A DNA stretch of 64,000 nucleotides from Tubulanus polymorphus (taxonomy: Eukaryota; Nemertea; Palaeonemertea; Tubulaniformes; Tubulanidae). The stretch lies in contig NC_134030.1 in the NCBI RefSeq assembly GCF_964204645.1, positions 5,702,278-5,766,277 of the forward strand. The letters are read 5' to 3'. The notes under the pieces are model-generated. The model did not search any database. It was given only the letters and a program-made list of their open reading frames with translations, and was not told the origin of the DNA. This document shows positions 24,701 through 34,721 of this stretch, one piece after another. The stretch's first letter is position 1, and the number at the start of each line of letters is the position of its first letter. A program made the position numbers and the translations under genes.

Positions 24701-24705
24701 ATTAG
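6696..24705 (+). CDS. Tau/MAP2/MAP4-family microtubule-associated protein
   Basis: Isoform A exons: 6696-6732, 17247-17987, 18674-18730, 19000-19112, 19193-19282, 21685-21774, 21993-22082, 22319-22408, 23385-23525, 24001-24090, 24197-24292, 24553-24705. They total 1788 nt (595 aa). The 17247 exon encodes a projection domain rich in Pro/Ser/Thr/Ala/Lys ([27 protein letters not shown]). Then come nine tau-type repeats with the hallmark KxGS...N..H.P.GG: the first ends [13 protein letters not shown], later ones read [10 protein letters not shown]...[11 protein letters not shown]. Most repeats are single phase-0 exons of 90 or 96 nt. The family binds and stabilises microtubules, and KxGS serines are MARK-kinase sites in vertebrate tau. 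The seventh repeat (23385) has lost the GS and PGGG. The tail after [10 protein letters not shown] is Ser/Lys-rich, ending at 24705. AATAAA candidates lie near 25035. Confidence 0.88.
6733..11680. other. First intron of MAP isoform A, upstream part
   Basis: About 5 kb with no supported exon. It contains a SINE-like head near 7670-7760. A minus-strand ORF at 9708-9893 starting [14 protein letters not shown] is too weak to call. Confidence 0.5.
7667..7765 (+). mobile_element. tRNA-derived SINE-like head
   Basis: Contains a perfect RNA polymerase III B-box (gggttcgaaccc, about 7737-7748) downstream of a GC-rich block that could hold a degenerate A-box. It does not fold into a convincing complete tRNA, so a SINE relic is more likely than a gene. 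Confidence 0.35.
11681..13636 (+). CDS. Acidic single-exon protein with C-terminal membrane anchor
   Basis: A 651-codon uninterrupted ORF. I do not recognise a family. The first 50 residues look folded ([18 protein letters not shown]). Then follows a very Glu/Asp/Ser/Thr-rich, probably disordered region, a basic cluster ([15 protein letters not shown], about residue 510), a near-pure Asp run encoded by GAT/GAC repeats at 13303-13385, and near residue 612 a hydrophobic segment ([18 protein letters not shown]) followed by a basic tail. This suggests a tail-anchored membrane protein with a large acidic cytosolic or luminal domain. It lies on the same strand inside the first intron of MAP isoform A, so it is a nested gene or an alternative terminal exon. 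The frame stays open only about 70 nt upstream of the ATG. An AATAAA lies at 14272. Confidence 0.7.
   Translation: MIFAYGFPPWGQTDGGRESIIEDVEYHVIIVRDVEDIDGQWRVELAVTEEDEDAIDTRTSSRNDGLKEGVDDDGQLDLSNVYDSYDSGLCAEPNGEKYTVETNDDGKENETNSMNKDLLSTPSDTDTSSVSSQHRPSIVPVADRSQYLISSITDEAGDKMYHGYVILPNADGKYDIPSASKWPSFRTAMRLLQGRKVNTESESNEGKQESRAMFTNEPRKLSSAGTNNKETKNDELENRDFTDQSPLDDSAIGISEPVVELEVTNNTQLSPEQLEERENLDELYPDYVIIHRRDVEKMREQRDEEDKAVFEGVDHDKTFADSDKTNENVDKDNEKTAEDKTEYDKPAIEEVGDEIELADDGRPDVDELIANVEKTSENESITGDKNPTNDSESNATETPVELNEGEEINETESVDDSSVSIDSESTTMGLEPELVPERRMSKLAEFVSMIRRLTLTKTDDATDKSESTTDVDTDVAEEEAHSADESTDVAEEKPTDIIGFDEMGNMFRLIGAKKSAAKPKKKRSKSSAKQHHRLASLIENSDDDDDDDDDDEADDEADVTDDDDTDDTYYNSEDSYCEGYSSNEDGGKYESVENLLRSVQFAFESWNPYVFKMYWCMLALSTVCLLTVGFGHCSNFLKPLPQVFGRLRQIL
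13637..15139. other. 3' UTR of the acidic gene, then putative promoter of MAP exon B
   Basis: AATAAA at 14272 probably ends the upstream transcript. The next ~850 bp precede the ATG at 15140 and should hold the promoter of the second MAP start. No clear core element is seen. Confidence 0.4.
15140..15530 (+). CDS. MAP alternative first coding exon B (lipid-anchor type)
   Basis: The exon opens MGNCKSKD. Gly2 plus Cys4 and nearby lysines form a classical dual N-myristoylation/palmitoylation signal. A predicted amphipathic Ala/Lys helix follows ([18 protein letters not shown]), then an acidic stretch. It ends gacacaG|GTGAGG with one leftover base, the same phase as exon A, and joins the acceptor at 17247. 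With it the MAP protein would be 713 aa. If not spliced, the ORF reads only ten more residues into the intron. Linkage to MAP is inferred from phase, strand and order. A separate short gene is the alternative. Confidence 0.6.
15531..17246. other. MAP intron
   Basis: AT-rich, no exon recognised; acceptor tttacag at 17240-17246. Confidence 0.6.
19597..20436 (+). CDS. Nested coding unit in a MAP intron, possibly DUF2183/App1-like
   Basis: Two clear phase-0 exons, 19787-19846 ([20 protein letters not shown]) and 19987-20436 (stop TGA), with a probable earlier exon ending at 19663 whose translation ([14 protein letters not shown]) is hydrophobic. The 5' start is not found. The last exon has IYLTSSP, then [11 protein letters not shown] about 20 residues later and a Lys-containing [10 protein letters not shown]. 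This spacing resembles the C-terminal half of DUF2183 (App1 phosphatidate phosphatase, HAD fold): SSP, GLPxGPLLLR, HK. An N-terminal DxDxT was not found, so the assignment is weak. The repeat exon upstream (19193-19282) also ends in phase 0, so these exons could alternatively form an alternative MAP C-terminus. Confidence 0.45.
20437..21684. other. MAP intron after the nested unit
   Basis: No exon seen. A short tRNA-5'-half-like stretch occurs near 20590-20635 but lacks a B-box. Confidence 0.5.
22631..22797. mobile_element. TA-flanked MITE, family member 1
   Basis: Terminal inverted repeats CCTTGTTTCT...AGAAACAAGG are flanked by TA on both sides, as expected for Tc1/mariner-type insertion. 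The interior shares ggccgcc, ctattgaaatgaact and aaaatgactcggcc with the copy at 58917-59092. It sits in the MAP intron between repeats 6 and 7. No transposase. Confidence 0.7.
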
Positions 24706-25364
24706 AAATATAAATTCAAAGGGCAGCTATCGATAATCTTGTACGCACGTCAGTCAGTCGTAGAATATGGTCCACATCCAGCAGGATTAAAGCGAATTAT
24801 TCTTGAATTATTCTTACGTATTTTTGAAATTTAAACATTGCTTGCTTTTCCCGGTTTATTTAACGGTTATTCTCTGTTCACAAATTTGTAAATACCGGGC
24901 ACATCATCCAGACCCCGGTTACATAGATCGTACTATTTTCACCCGAACACGGGATAAGATCGGTAGATATAGTTAACTGAGATAAGCCCTTGGCAGGGTA
25001 GTTAGTCAGTTTAGTTTTCTGAAAAAAGGTTGAAAAATAAACGAAATAAAAAATGGTAAACCGGATATCGTTTTTGAAGGATAAAGTCAGTTTACTAACG
25101 TTCACATACCAATTTAATTGTATATATTGATGTCATTCTTACTTGAGCGCGTGTATCTTGATATAGGTCTGTGTTATATTTGAGAATAGTAACTCATAGA
25201 CTTTACTACGTGGTGTAGGATATGATGACCACAAAACAATCATCAAGTTGCGAGAATCATTCTTCGAACGAAATTCCACGTAACAAATTTTTCAAGAATT
25301 TTCGTCGCATCATCACATAATGAATAAGTCGTCAAATATCTCTCTTAAGGTAGCACGTAACGTA

Positions 25365-25382
25365 GTATATATATATATATAT
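25365..25382. repeat. Short (TA)n microsatellite
   Basis: About nine TA units in the MAP 3' flank. Confidence 0.8.
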
Positions 25383-26393
25383 TGACCATTTTGTGGTGTA
25401 TGCAAAGTACTCTCATTCAAAGAAAGTGTGTAGTATTTAACTAGTATAAGTCCCCCGTATAGCGAATCTTTCTTAGCAGTCAAATGTTTATCTCAAGGCA
25501 TTCCACTTCGAAGGGCATAAATTTCATATGATGGACAACTATTTTCTGTCTTGCATGGATCATCAATGTTTGTAGTAGAGCTATCTATCGTAATATATAG
25601 TTTCGTTGTTTTTTATAGTGAATAATTCCACGGTCACTAGTGACAAACGGTCTTTCTATCCCCATACATTTAATCCACAAGAAACATACATATATAATAT
25701 AATAAAAACCCACGATGTACAGATTAAAGGTTTTAAAACCAAGAATTTATCAAATCAAAAATTTAGAATCGCGCGTTTTGAACTCTCACTAGAGATCATC
25801 ATCAGGTGGCGTTTTGTCATTTCAGGTTTTTGATTGAATACAACGTTTAATCTGTGGGTTTCCATTATATCTTCTATTCTCCACGTATGAATCCGGTTAT
25901 TTTACTAACAAACATATATTAGTCAATCTAAGCAATATCATCGATGCAGAATCGGGCACAAAAACTCCCGATGGTGTTTTTTTACGCCGGCCAGACAAAA
26001 TTATTTATTATTCATCGGATCCAGTTTAAATCGATTCAAATTAAGAATTTACAAATGTAATATCCCGCACACACGTTTTTATAATATTATTCTCAGGTTG
26101 GTTAATGAAAATAAGCAATACCTCTTCTACCTACCGTTGTTATACAAAATATATATTAGATAGTTGTTCCCGTTATGTTTTCCTCTCATTTCATTGTAAT
26201 GAACACCGTTTTATCGACTAACAAAACGTTCCATAGTAGCAGCTAAGATAACTAAAAGTAATGCAGTAACGTTACCGTTTTAAACGCCACAAGGCCTTAG
26301 GTAAATGGTGGTGGCGGCTCAAGTATCAAATTGTATAAATTAAAACTACACAGGTCTCTTTGCGGAAAATGTTGAGTATTTTTGTCAATTTTG

Positions 26394-26394
<1 letters not shown>

Positions 26395-26440
<46 letters not shown>
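26395..26440. repeat. (TA)n microsatellite
   Basis: About 22 uninterrupted TA units followed by a short imperfect extension. Confidence 0.9.
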
Positions 26441-27049
26441 TATACTGTATATCTGTCGTTTTAACTTGAAAATAATAGGTGTACATTTGACGTGTATTTA
26501 TTATTATTATTATGAAAACTTAACTGGAAAATAAAAACATTTGTAATGAATTTCTTTGAAAAAGTTGCGTTGTTAAGACCATCGTTGAAAGGTACAGTGA
26601 TCGAGGGTTACTCCCCGAATCTCGGACCGACATGATAAAATATATCAATGAACAGGGGTCAGACATATTACAAGGGTTTTCGTGCAAGACCTGATCTGCC
26701 ATTTTGAATGCATTGATAAACGAATGGTACGTGAATCTAGTCCAGTTGCAATGGGCCTCGTTGACATTAGTAGACAGACTTCACTGCGAAGCCTTGAACT
26801 TCAAACGACCTTTTTCCAATACACATCGACAAAATACTTCAAATTCTATCATAATATATATTATTCAATCATACATTATATAATGTATATATAAAAAGAT
26901 AATTTACTTATTTTATGATTGTTTCTGTTCACTCGAAAAAGTCTACGCTACACAAGAGTTATATAATTCTAAATAAAGTTTTTAAATTCTACAAAAACAG
27001 GAGATGATCACAGATCAGCATCGTAGTTGGTTTTGCACGTACTCGGGCC

Positions 27050-28802
27050 TCATTCATTGCAAACGGTATTCACCAATTCTACAATCGAAAAAAAAAAACG
27101 TATTAATAACATCATTTGTAGCAGCAAGTGAAGAACTTTTCAGCACTTTTTAAGCGGAAAAAGTAGCACTTAAACCGTGATTTGCGCCAATGATAGACAT
27201 TGTAAGCTCATAATGATTTGTCAAACTATAGCAATAAGCTATGTAAAAATCGCTAAAGTCATTCATGCACTAGGACGTGTTCATTAAGATGGCTTTGAAG
27301 TGATAAAAAAGTAACACTTTTCAGCATGTTTTGACGATTTTCGTGAGAAGTAAGCATAAATCAGGGCCTTAACAATTTCTTCCAAAAAAGTGGCAATTAG
27401 AAGACCCGTTATTAAACCATAAATAATCAGACTCAGTTCTAACCAATCGCAAGCTGAGTGTTAAATTCAATTACCTTCATAGTTGACATTTCCCTGAGCA
27501 TCTTCTAAACCCTGCAACAGTATTTCCACTTCTTCATCTTTAAGTCTTTCACCTGTGAACAGAATTTCGAGTTTTCAAATGGGAATCGTGAATTTGTTCA
27601 AACGCGACGCTGTTTCGCAACTTACCGAGATGAGTTAAAAGATGACGGAGTTCAGCCGAAGTGATCGAACCGTTCTGCTCCTTGTCGAATACTTTGAAAC
27701 CTTCGATGAAGCCGACAGCATCCGGTGACTCTGTGTTAGTCTTCGCAAAAATCGGAATAAACTCTTCAAAACATATTCTTTTATCTGTAAATAGAGCTCA
27801 TTCATTAAGTAGGGAGGCGTATGTTTTGTCAGTATGGCACTATTCTAGTAAATGCTAGCTACTATTATGCTATTTTCTCCAAACATGTACATATTAAGTC
27901 TTAGGGTTAAATAAGGGTTAGAAAAATTAAATTAGGATCTAAGGATAAGGGTGGTTTATAAATCTAAGCATTTAGGGAAGATTTAGGTCGGCTCAAACCC
28001 ATATTTTCACTAATCTCTACTGGCTGTCTTCTAAATATTTTGAAAAGTCTGTCACCTCTGCGCACATGCCTATGTCCAATCAGAATGATCTATACACGAT
28101 ATAGCATTTACAAGAATATTGCGACTTCCTAAAATTTACACAAGTGAATTCAGCTGATTTGGGAAATGATTGATTCCCAATCCCAGCTTACCCGGTTGAT
28201 TTGTGAATCCATGTTTTCGTACTTCAGCCTCAGTTGGATTTTTGCCCAAGCCACGTAAAACTTCCCCCAGCTGGGAACCGCAGATTTTGCCATCGCCTTT
28301 GCTGTCATACAGGTTGAACGATTCCTCTAGGACTGCAAGAAAATGTAGCATCTGCTTATAATAAAAACAAAACATTTGAATGTAACTCTTTCTACGTAGT
28401 AAGGTGCAGATGATGTTGGTTCACTGTCACTGATGCCCCATACTTGTTCTGGCATATTGATATAAGGCGAATTATGGGACTTCTCACTTAGTAAAAACAG
28501 CTGTGTAAGGTATAGCAAAGCCAAGTCGTGGTGTTAATAGTTTTGACAGGTAGTGTGTGGTAGTATACTGGCATTAAGTCAGTGAATGGTCCTTGGCTTG
28601 CTTGGAATTGGATAGTTTGTGTTGTTATTGGACTTAGTCTTGGTGGGTGGCCGATTTTTGACCTCGCCGCAGTACTCACTCTCTAAATCTTTATCCGTCA
28701 ACTTTGCCTGTGAAAAATAGAAAGGAGATTAATAAGTTTATAATAGTGGTGATATTTAAAGCCGCAAATCGTTAAAATAATCTCTTTCTGAATATTTACC
28801 AT
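27050..28802 (-). CDS. Myosin essential (alkali) light chain, copy A
   Basis: Minus-strand exons: 28802-28800 (ATG alone), 28707-28680, 28332-28192, 27784-27626, 27552-27475, 27078-27050. They total 438 nt, giving 145 residues. The protein is calmodulin-like with four EF-hand positions: [10 protein letters not shown]..., loop 1 [12 protein letters not shown] (no acidic residue at position 12, so probably not Ca-binding), [10 protein letters not shown], loop 3 [12 protein letters not shown], the ELC hallmark [13 protein letters not shown], and NVNYEELV near the C-terminus. It would bind the first IQ motif of the myosin heavy-chain neck. The single-codon first exon is unusual but the phase is exact and ATG|GTAAAT is a valid donor. 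Confidence 0.87.
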
Positions 28803-30014
28803 ACTGAAAGGTTTTCTTCTTCGTCACTAGTCACAGATCTTGAAGTTTTCAGTGGGTAATTAGTTCGTTAAGACGGAAACAGGCTGGCTCCGAGAATGCA
28901 ACGACCACCTACAATACACGATGTTTGGTGCCCCTCTACGAGCAGTGGATAATTACAAGCACAGTTAGTCACTTTCTTTTCACGAGTTTTGTTCCGCCCC
29001 TTGATAAGAAAAAGAAATTCGGTTAGAAATGTAGTCTTTCTTTTCACAGCCGCAGGCATAACGTGTACAAGCACTGTACAAACTCCGCGAACCTTAAAGG
29101 CTTCAAAGACCTTTTCCAATCGTAAGAATAACAAACTTAACACATACATGATTCCGTTAGTCATAATATAGTTTATTGATACATAATATAAAAGATAATA
29201 TAATATACATATTTTTGTATGTGTCTTGTCTATTGGCAAATTCTTATGGCAGTATGGGTCGTATAATGCCATTTCCAAGAAGCCATTTCATGGTCATCAT
29301 TTAAAATAAGCATGCGTGGGCATTATTAGGTATCAGCCCCTCATGTCAAAGCAATTTCAAAAGCTATTTACATAATTGTACTGAAGATAATACATTTCTG
29401 TAACCAATTAAGCGTCAATGAAGGAGTAGACTGGGAAAAGTCATGACAGGTGATGGTGATGTGGAAAATGCATGAATGTTCAGCTGTTGCCGATTCTAAA
29501 TATGATAAAATTAAAGAGACACACAAAATGTTTGAATCACATGTTTCTACGAATAGCATCCTCAAACACAGAGACAGAAATTAAAACAGTATTACAGTAG
29601 ACCCTGCCTTATTCAATAGCATTTGGATATTGAATACCGGTATTCAAACCAATGTGACCAGATACAGAGTAAGAATTCAGTGCCTTTCCACACAAATCTA
29701 GCAAAATGCGATGAAACTTAGTAAGGTGGAGTCTACTGTACACGTCAGAAAAATGCTTATCAGTAAAACTTAAGCTCAGGGGAAATGGTTAACGAATATC
29801 AGAAATGAACATAAAACTTCAAACTGGCGATGTATGGACACAACCTGATTGACAAGGGAAACAATCAGATCTATCTCGACAATATCTTATCATGTGTTTT
29901 AGATTAGAAAACCGGCTTCCGTTCTGATTCTACTATCAAAGAGGTGATCACAGTTTCGGGATTGTTGGAGTTTTTCGAATTTTTCAGTCCTTTCATGACA
30001 TCTGCGTTGTTGAA
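28803..30014. other. Spacer between the two myosin light chain genes
   Basis: Presumably the promoter of copy A and the 3' UTR of copy B. It contains the pogo-like MITE at 29595-29738 and no supported exon. Confidence 0.5.
29595..29738. mobile_element. Pogo/Tc1-like MITE
   Basis: Terminal inverted repeats CAGTAGACCCTGCCTTATT and, from the other end, CAGTAGACTCCACCTTACT, with TA on each side. 144 bp, no ORF. Confidence 0.65.
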
Positions 30015-32127
30015 TTAACCGTTATAAACAGTATTCACAAATTCTACAAAACAAAGATGAAAAGATTATTAGAACTCGGCTAATTTCACAGATTGTTTGT
30101 TTATCTGAACTACGTCACAGTTACCTTCATAGTTTACATTTCCCTGTGGATCTTCCATACCACTCAATAATTGTTCAACTTCTTCATCTTTCAGTCTTTC
30201 ACCTGTAAACAGAAGAAACATGCTAGAGCCTTCATACATTGAGGGTATCAAACTAGGTTTCTCTTCATACAATCAACTGCTGATATTACATTCTACTACA
30301 GGAAACACACGTCGTAACTACTCTGCATAATAAATCAGTTTTCAAAATGGCTCATAAAAATTGTGACGAAACATCAACAGGTTCTTAGTTTTTCATCAAA
30401 ATTGTGGACTTTTTCTTCAATGACACTTTAAATTCTACTTACCAAGATGAGTTAATAGATGACGGAGTTCGGCCGAACTGATCAAACCATTCTGTTCCTT
30501 GTCAAACACTCTGAAACCTTCGATAAAATCCGTGATTTTTGATCCGTCCCTATTTTTACAGACGGTCGCTAAAATCGGAATGAACTCTTCAAAACTTATT
30601 CTTTTATCTGAAAAAATAAATCCATATTTCATAGTCTCGTAGATATAGCAATGTTAACTCTGGTATCTAATTGCATAAGAAAACAGGTAATACCGTAATA
30701 CTTGTAGGTTAACTGAATTCTGTTAGAAATTATCGCTACAACCGCAAAGTAGTGTTTCATTTATTTGATGAAGTTACTATACACTAGTAGTGAGAGCTAG
30801 TGATTCCTATAAATTTCGTTGACCTTCAAGCATTACTCATTTTCTAATACGGGTTATAGGCCTAACGTTCGTTACTGGAAGTAGGTATCAGTTTTCGCGT
30901 CAGCCAACTACATTTCTATGATAATCCGTCGGTTCAAGTTTCCAGTTTTTGAGAACATGCTTACTGGAAACTTAAACCGACTGATTTTCATTGAAATGCA
31001 GTTGGTTGACGCGAAAACGGTTACCTACCTCTGGTAACGAAGGTTAGGCCTATCACTCGTATTAAATCTTCTAATATGTCAATCTATCAGATATGTGCTA
31101 CAAAAACTGATTGAGCTAGGCCGACTGACGTCCTTTGACTATAGCAAAGTTGAAATATTAGACGATTGAGCTATCATCAACATCTGTAGCTGTACAGGGG
31201 AGAAATTCGGACTTATTTCACGGTACCTGTTTCCGATGCTAATCCGTGTTTTCGAACATCAGCTTCAGTTGGATTCTCACCGATGGCTCGGAGCACGTCT
31301 CCTAACTGGTTACCGTATATTTTACCATCACCTTTGTTATCAAAAAGACTGAACACCTCCGAATATTCTGAAAATAAATTGTTCTTCCTATGATTGACAG
31401 TTTTCTAATTGTTATCATTCTTTATTATTGTATTTCATATGATTTAGTTAAGGTACCCTCACTTTTGAATCCACATGAAAGGGACTTGTTTGTTGACAGT
31501 ATGGATCTAGCACCAGTTTTCTTATTATACGGGAATAATGAGGGTTGGTCATTGATACTGGTTTTATTCATTCACTAATTGTGAAAAGTTCCTGGTTGTG
31601 TCACAGCACAGCCCTCGCGAATAGAACGCATCTTGAGGAATCAATAAAGTGCTACTACTGGAGATAGATACTGGATCAAAAACTATTTACCATCATAATG
31701 AATTTGTCAAGTACCTGTCCAGGCCTGTAGCCAGAGCCGGTTACTGGGGTTTGGCTGATAGTGACCTTTTTCTGAGATGTACTTATTTGATTTAAACCCC
31801 TTTACGTCTTTACCTTGGGCACACTTTCCATGAAAGGGCACTTCACATAGACACAGGGCACCTCGACTTTCACAAAAAGGGCACTTTCATTGACGCAAAA
31901 AAGCAGTTTCCATGCATGATGGAACCAGAAAGTCCCCTTTAACATCAAATAACCCCTACTCTCTAAATCTTGTCTACGGGTCAGCTTTCACTGACTCATA
32001 TCATGGACTGACTGACTATTAATAATTTGATTGATGATTTGAATGTGGACTTCCTTCAATTAATTATGATTGACCATCGATTTTGATATTTGATTTACCA
32101 CTTACCGAGGATATCTTGTTCTGTCAT
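30015..32127 (-). CDS. Myosin essential light chain, copy B
   Basis: Minus-strand exons: 32127-32106, 31367-31227, 30607-30443, 30202-30125, 30043-30015. They total 435 nt, giving 144 residues. It begins [20 protein letters not shown] and has the same ELC hallmarks as copy [44 protein letters not shown]. Exons 2, 4 and 5 have lengths identical to copy A (141, 78, 29 nt) and all later splice phases match. The third exon is 165 against 159 nt. The two are therefore tandem duplicates in the same orientation. The differing N-termini and first exons suggest separate regulation, for example different muscle or non-muscle expression. Confidence 0.87.
30846..31063. mobile_element. 218-bp fold-back (long inverted repeat) element
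   Basis: Two arms of about 100 bp are reverse complements with few mismatches: aatacgggttataggcctaac pairs with gttaggcctatcactcgtatt at the ends, and ggttcaagtttccag with ctggaaacttaaacc near the loop. It lies in the second intron of light-chain copy B. No coding capacity. Confidence 0.8.
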
Positions 32128-32993
32128 GTTCGCCTGGAATGAGAAGAATGAACTGATAAGCGTTGAACTGATAAAATGTCACCATCAAATACCAAATATG
32201 GGCCTAAAGCAAATATTTACCATCCTGAAATTCTATTTGACACTTCCGTTTAATACTTCCGGGTTTATAGTTCGTGGGTGTGACTACCAGGTGGCAGCAC
32301 CCAAGCGGGCGACTCCGGTAATATCGCATACCCAGTAGAGAATAGAATAGAACTATATATTGACGGGGCGGATCCAGACCGTATTAGCCGTATTGCCCAA
32401 TACTGTCTAAGATTTATAGCGCCCTTCGAAATTCCTCGGCAATATTTCTTTACATTTCACCATCCGCTAATTTGATATGTCAACTGATGATCTGTTTGAT
32501 TTTTATATACAGAAGCAGAGTCCTGAATAGAAAAATACCTTGAAAGTAGGGATGGCACTTTTTGGTCCGGAAGTTTATTTTCCTTTTGTGTTAAAATGAC
32601 ATGATTAATTACATGAGATTGTTTTTGGGCCGATCGAACAGTTCCAATGATAACTGCCCATTTTTGTTTCATATTTTTCTACAAAGGTTGTGCACAGCTT
32701 AAGCATTGCTTAAACTGACGATTTCTGCTCTGTCTGAGTTAACTAGTGGTACACGGGAACGCTGGTTCACAAAACACCAGTGGGAAACACCCCTATTGGC
32801 AGAGACGACCGGGGTCACTGCTCCCATACCTTCGTATACCGTATGGAATTATTGATTAACAATTTTTGTTGACTAGTTCGGACTACAGTTTGTCAAAATT
32901 CCCTTGGTGTATATGTATTCACGTGTTTCGCTTCTCGAAATAAAGATAAAACTCAAGACATCGGGAATGAGATTAACATTCCATTTACTCAAT
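32128..32993. other. Intergenic between light chain copy B and the TSR gene
   Basis: Likely 5' UTR/promoter of copy B plus the 3' UTR of the minus-strand TSR gene. Nothing else recognised. Confidence 0.5.
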
Positions 32994-34721
32994 TTAAAAC
33001 AACACAACAAATATTGTAAGAATTATGGAAATTGGGAAATTGTAAAACGACCGTATCGACCTTGAAGCAGATGATTCGAACTGGTCTAAATCATCGACGT
33101 CGTCATCTCCGTCACTACTACCGGCTGGTATGATTTCACCTATATTCCCGCTGTTATGTTGCCTTGCATTGTTGGGATTCGGAGGGCGGTGGTATTTATT
33201 CTTATTATGTTGTCCCCGCTGATTAGTTTGTCGGTTTTTAGAATTTTGATTCTTATGCTGATTCTGTTTACTAGACTGATGACTATTTCCACTTTTCTGC
33301 TGTTGCTGTTGGACTTTCTGTAATATTTTGTTCAGAAGTTCGTCGCCATCGTTTGCGTCGATTGTTTGTCTGCACACTGCCTGTTGGTACTTGTCGCATT
33401 CCTGGAAGGCGATATCGTCTTCGTTCGGATCAGTGCATGTTTGATAACTTTCGTAACTTGCCGGACACTTTTTACGACGGGTTCTGAAGGATTTCCCACC
33501 TTTGCACGAACACGACGACCATTCAGCCCAGGATGCCGATATCTCACAAGATACGCTCGGATCGTTACACGGTTTTATTTCATGTGGATTTATGTCAATG
33601 AAATACGTCTTATCGCAGACGTATCCGGCTGGGATATCCCTCTCGTCGCAGGCATAAAATCGCTCCTTGATTCGATTACCATCGTCCGAACACTTACACG
33701 GTGACCAGGATTTCCAATTCGGGATAATTTTACAGTGTCCTTCACAAACTGCGCTGATCGTTCCCGTAGAACACACATATCTGGATGGGTCATACGGCGG
33801 CACACCGGTGCACGTACCCCGCTTGTATTTATACCCGATTCCGCTAGCGCATATGCAATCTGACCAATCCTCCCACACCGGTTCTATTTTGCATAGATAC
33901 TTCGAATTGCTCCTCGGGCTGCATTCGTCCAATTTTTCGCGCAAATGAGGGATGTTAGCATCGTCGCACGCCCCTTCCGAACCGCGGGTATCGAAACAGA
34001 CCTCTTCACGCCATCTCGTTACGCCGAAGCAACCTGTACACTTATGCGACCACGAGGTTTCACCACGAATGAAATGAGTTTTGACGAACTTTACGTAAAC
34101 CGAAAATACGCACACGTTCGCCGATGTATGATCTTTCCCAAACATCCACCATACCCCTTCTGAGGAATTGGTGTTTGCGTCGATTTCGACATTCGCCTGC
34201 CAGTCACCGACATTTTCCACGGCTACAGTTGATTTCTGCCCTTCAGGGCCGTACAATTCTAATGTAATCGGGTCCAACCCGGAGACTACTATATTAGCTT
34301 TTCCCGTGTTCTCCCATACATACATAATCCTGCCGTGTAAGCCTACCAGTGGATCCGGGAACGTTAAGCGACATCGGTCATTTTTTCTCGTGTACGGATG
34401 ACACCTGAAATCTTCATCGTCGATATTCCACACATTATAATTGCAAATACCTTTTCTCACGGGAAATGACCGGTCGACATCGAAAATTGTCCATAAATCT
34501 ATGTTAATGGGAATCTTTGACGAGAATCCAAATGGGCAATCGAATAACGCGTTTGCAGTGGCGTCATCGGGCGAAGATCGGTAACTGTTGGGAACCGTAT
34601 AAATGAACCGCCATCCTTCGTTTAGGAATGCAGAAATACCGCAACTTTTGTCCGCTAGATCGTCGTAAACTTGAAACGACCGATAGACAAATGTACAAAG
34701 CAAAATGAATCGCACAAACAT
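32994..34721 (-). CDS. Intronless secreted TSP1-like protein with probable GPI anchor
   Basis: A 575-residue single-exon ORF. A signal peptide (about 1-18) is followed by a unique Cys-containing N-terminal domain to about residue 220, one weak and three clear thrombospondin type-1-like repeats (WSHKCTGC about 224, WEDWSDCIC about 283, WKSWSPCKC about 336, WAEWSSCSC about 398), then a Gln/Asn/His/Lys-rich low-complexity stretch (455-530), an acidic patch and a terminal hydrophobic tail (ISIILTIFVVLF) preceded by small residues, typical of a GPI-attachment signal. The repeats read WSxCxC instead of the usual WSxCSxxCG, so they are a divergent TSR subtype. Likely extracellular, adhesive or matrix-binding; exact role unknown. 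It lies head-away from the NHL gene. Confidence 0.82.
   Translation of the reverse strand: MFVRFILLCTFVYRSFQVYDDLADKSCGISAFLNEGWRFIYTVPNSYRSSPDDATANALFDCPFGFSSKIPINIDLWTIFDVDRSFPVRKGICNYNVWNIDDEDFRCHPYTRKNDRCRLTFPDPLVGLHGRIMYVWENTGKANIVVSGLDPITLELYGPEGQKSTVAVENVGDWQANVEIDANTNSSEGVWWMFGKDHTSANVCVFSVYVKFVKTHFIRGETSWSHKCTGCFGVTRWREEVCFDTRGSEGACDDANIPHLREKLDECSPRSNSKYLCKIEPVWEDWSDCICASGIGYKYKRGTCTGVPPYDPSRYVCSTGTISAVCEGHCKIIPNWKSWSPCKCSDDGNRIKERFYACDERDIPAGYVCDKTYFIDINPHEIKPCNDPSVSCEISASWAEWSSCSCKGGKSFRTRRKKCPASYESYQTCTDPNEDDIAFQECDKYQQAVCRQTIDANDGDELLNKILQKVQQQQQKSGNSHQSSKQNQHKNQNSKNRQTNQRGQHNKNKYHRPPNPNNARQHNSGNIGEIIPAGSSDGDDDVDDLDQFESSASRSIRSFYNFPISIILTIFVVLF

Larger units (their letters stand above)
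24706..27049. other. Intergenic between MAP and myosin light chain genes
   Basis: Includes the MAP 3' UTR and two AT dinucleotide tracts. The tail-to-tail arrangement of the flanking genes means both 3' ends fall here. No coding exon recognised. Confidence 0.6.

Noticed and set aside
28868-29278. 136-codon minus ORF
   Set aside because: Low-complexity translation of AT-rich spacer upstream of light-chain copy A, no homology recognised.
31731-31960. Block with repeated gggcact motifs in the first intron of light-chain copy B
   Set aside because: May be an old DNA-transposon relic, but no inverted ends or second copy could be identified.
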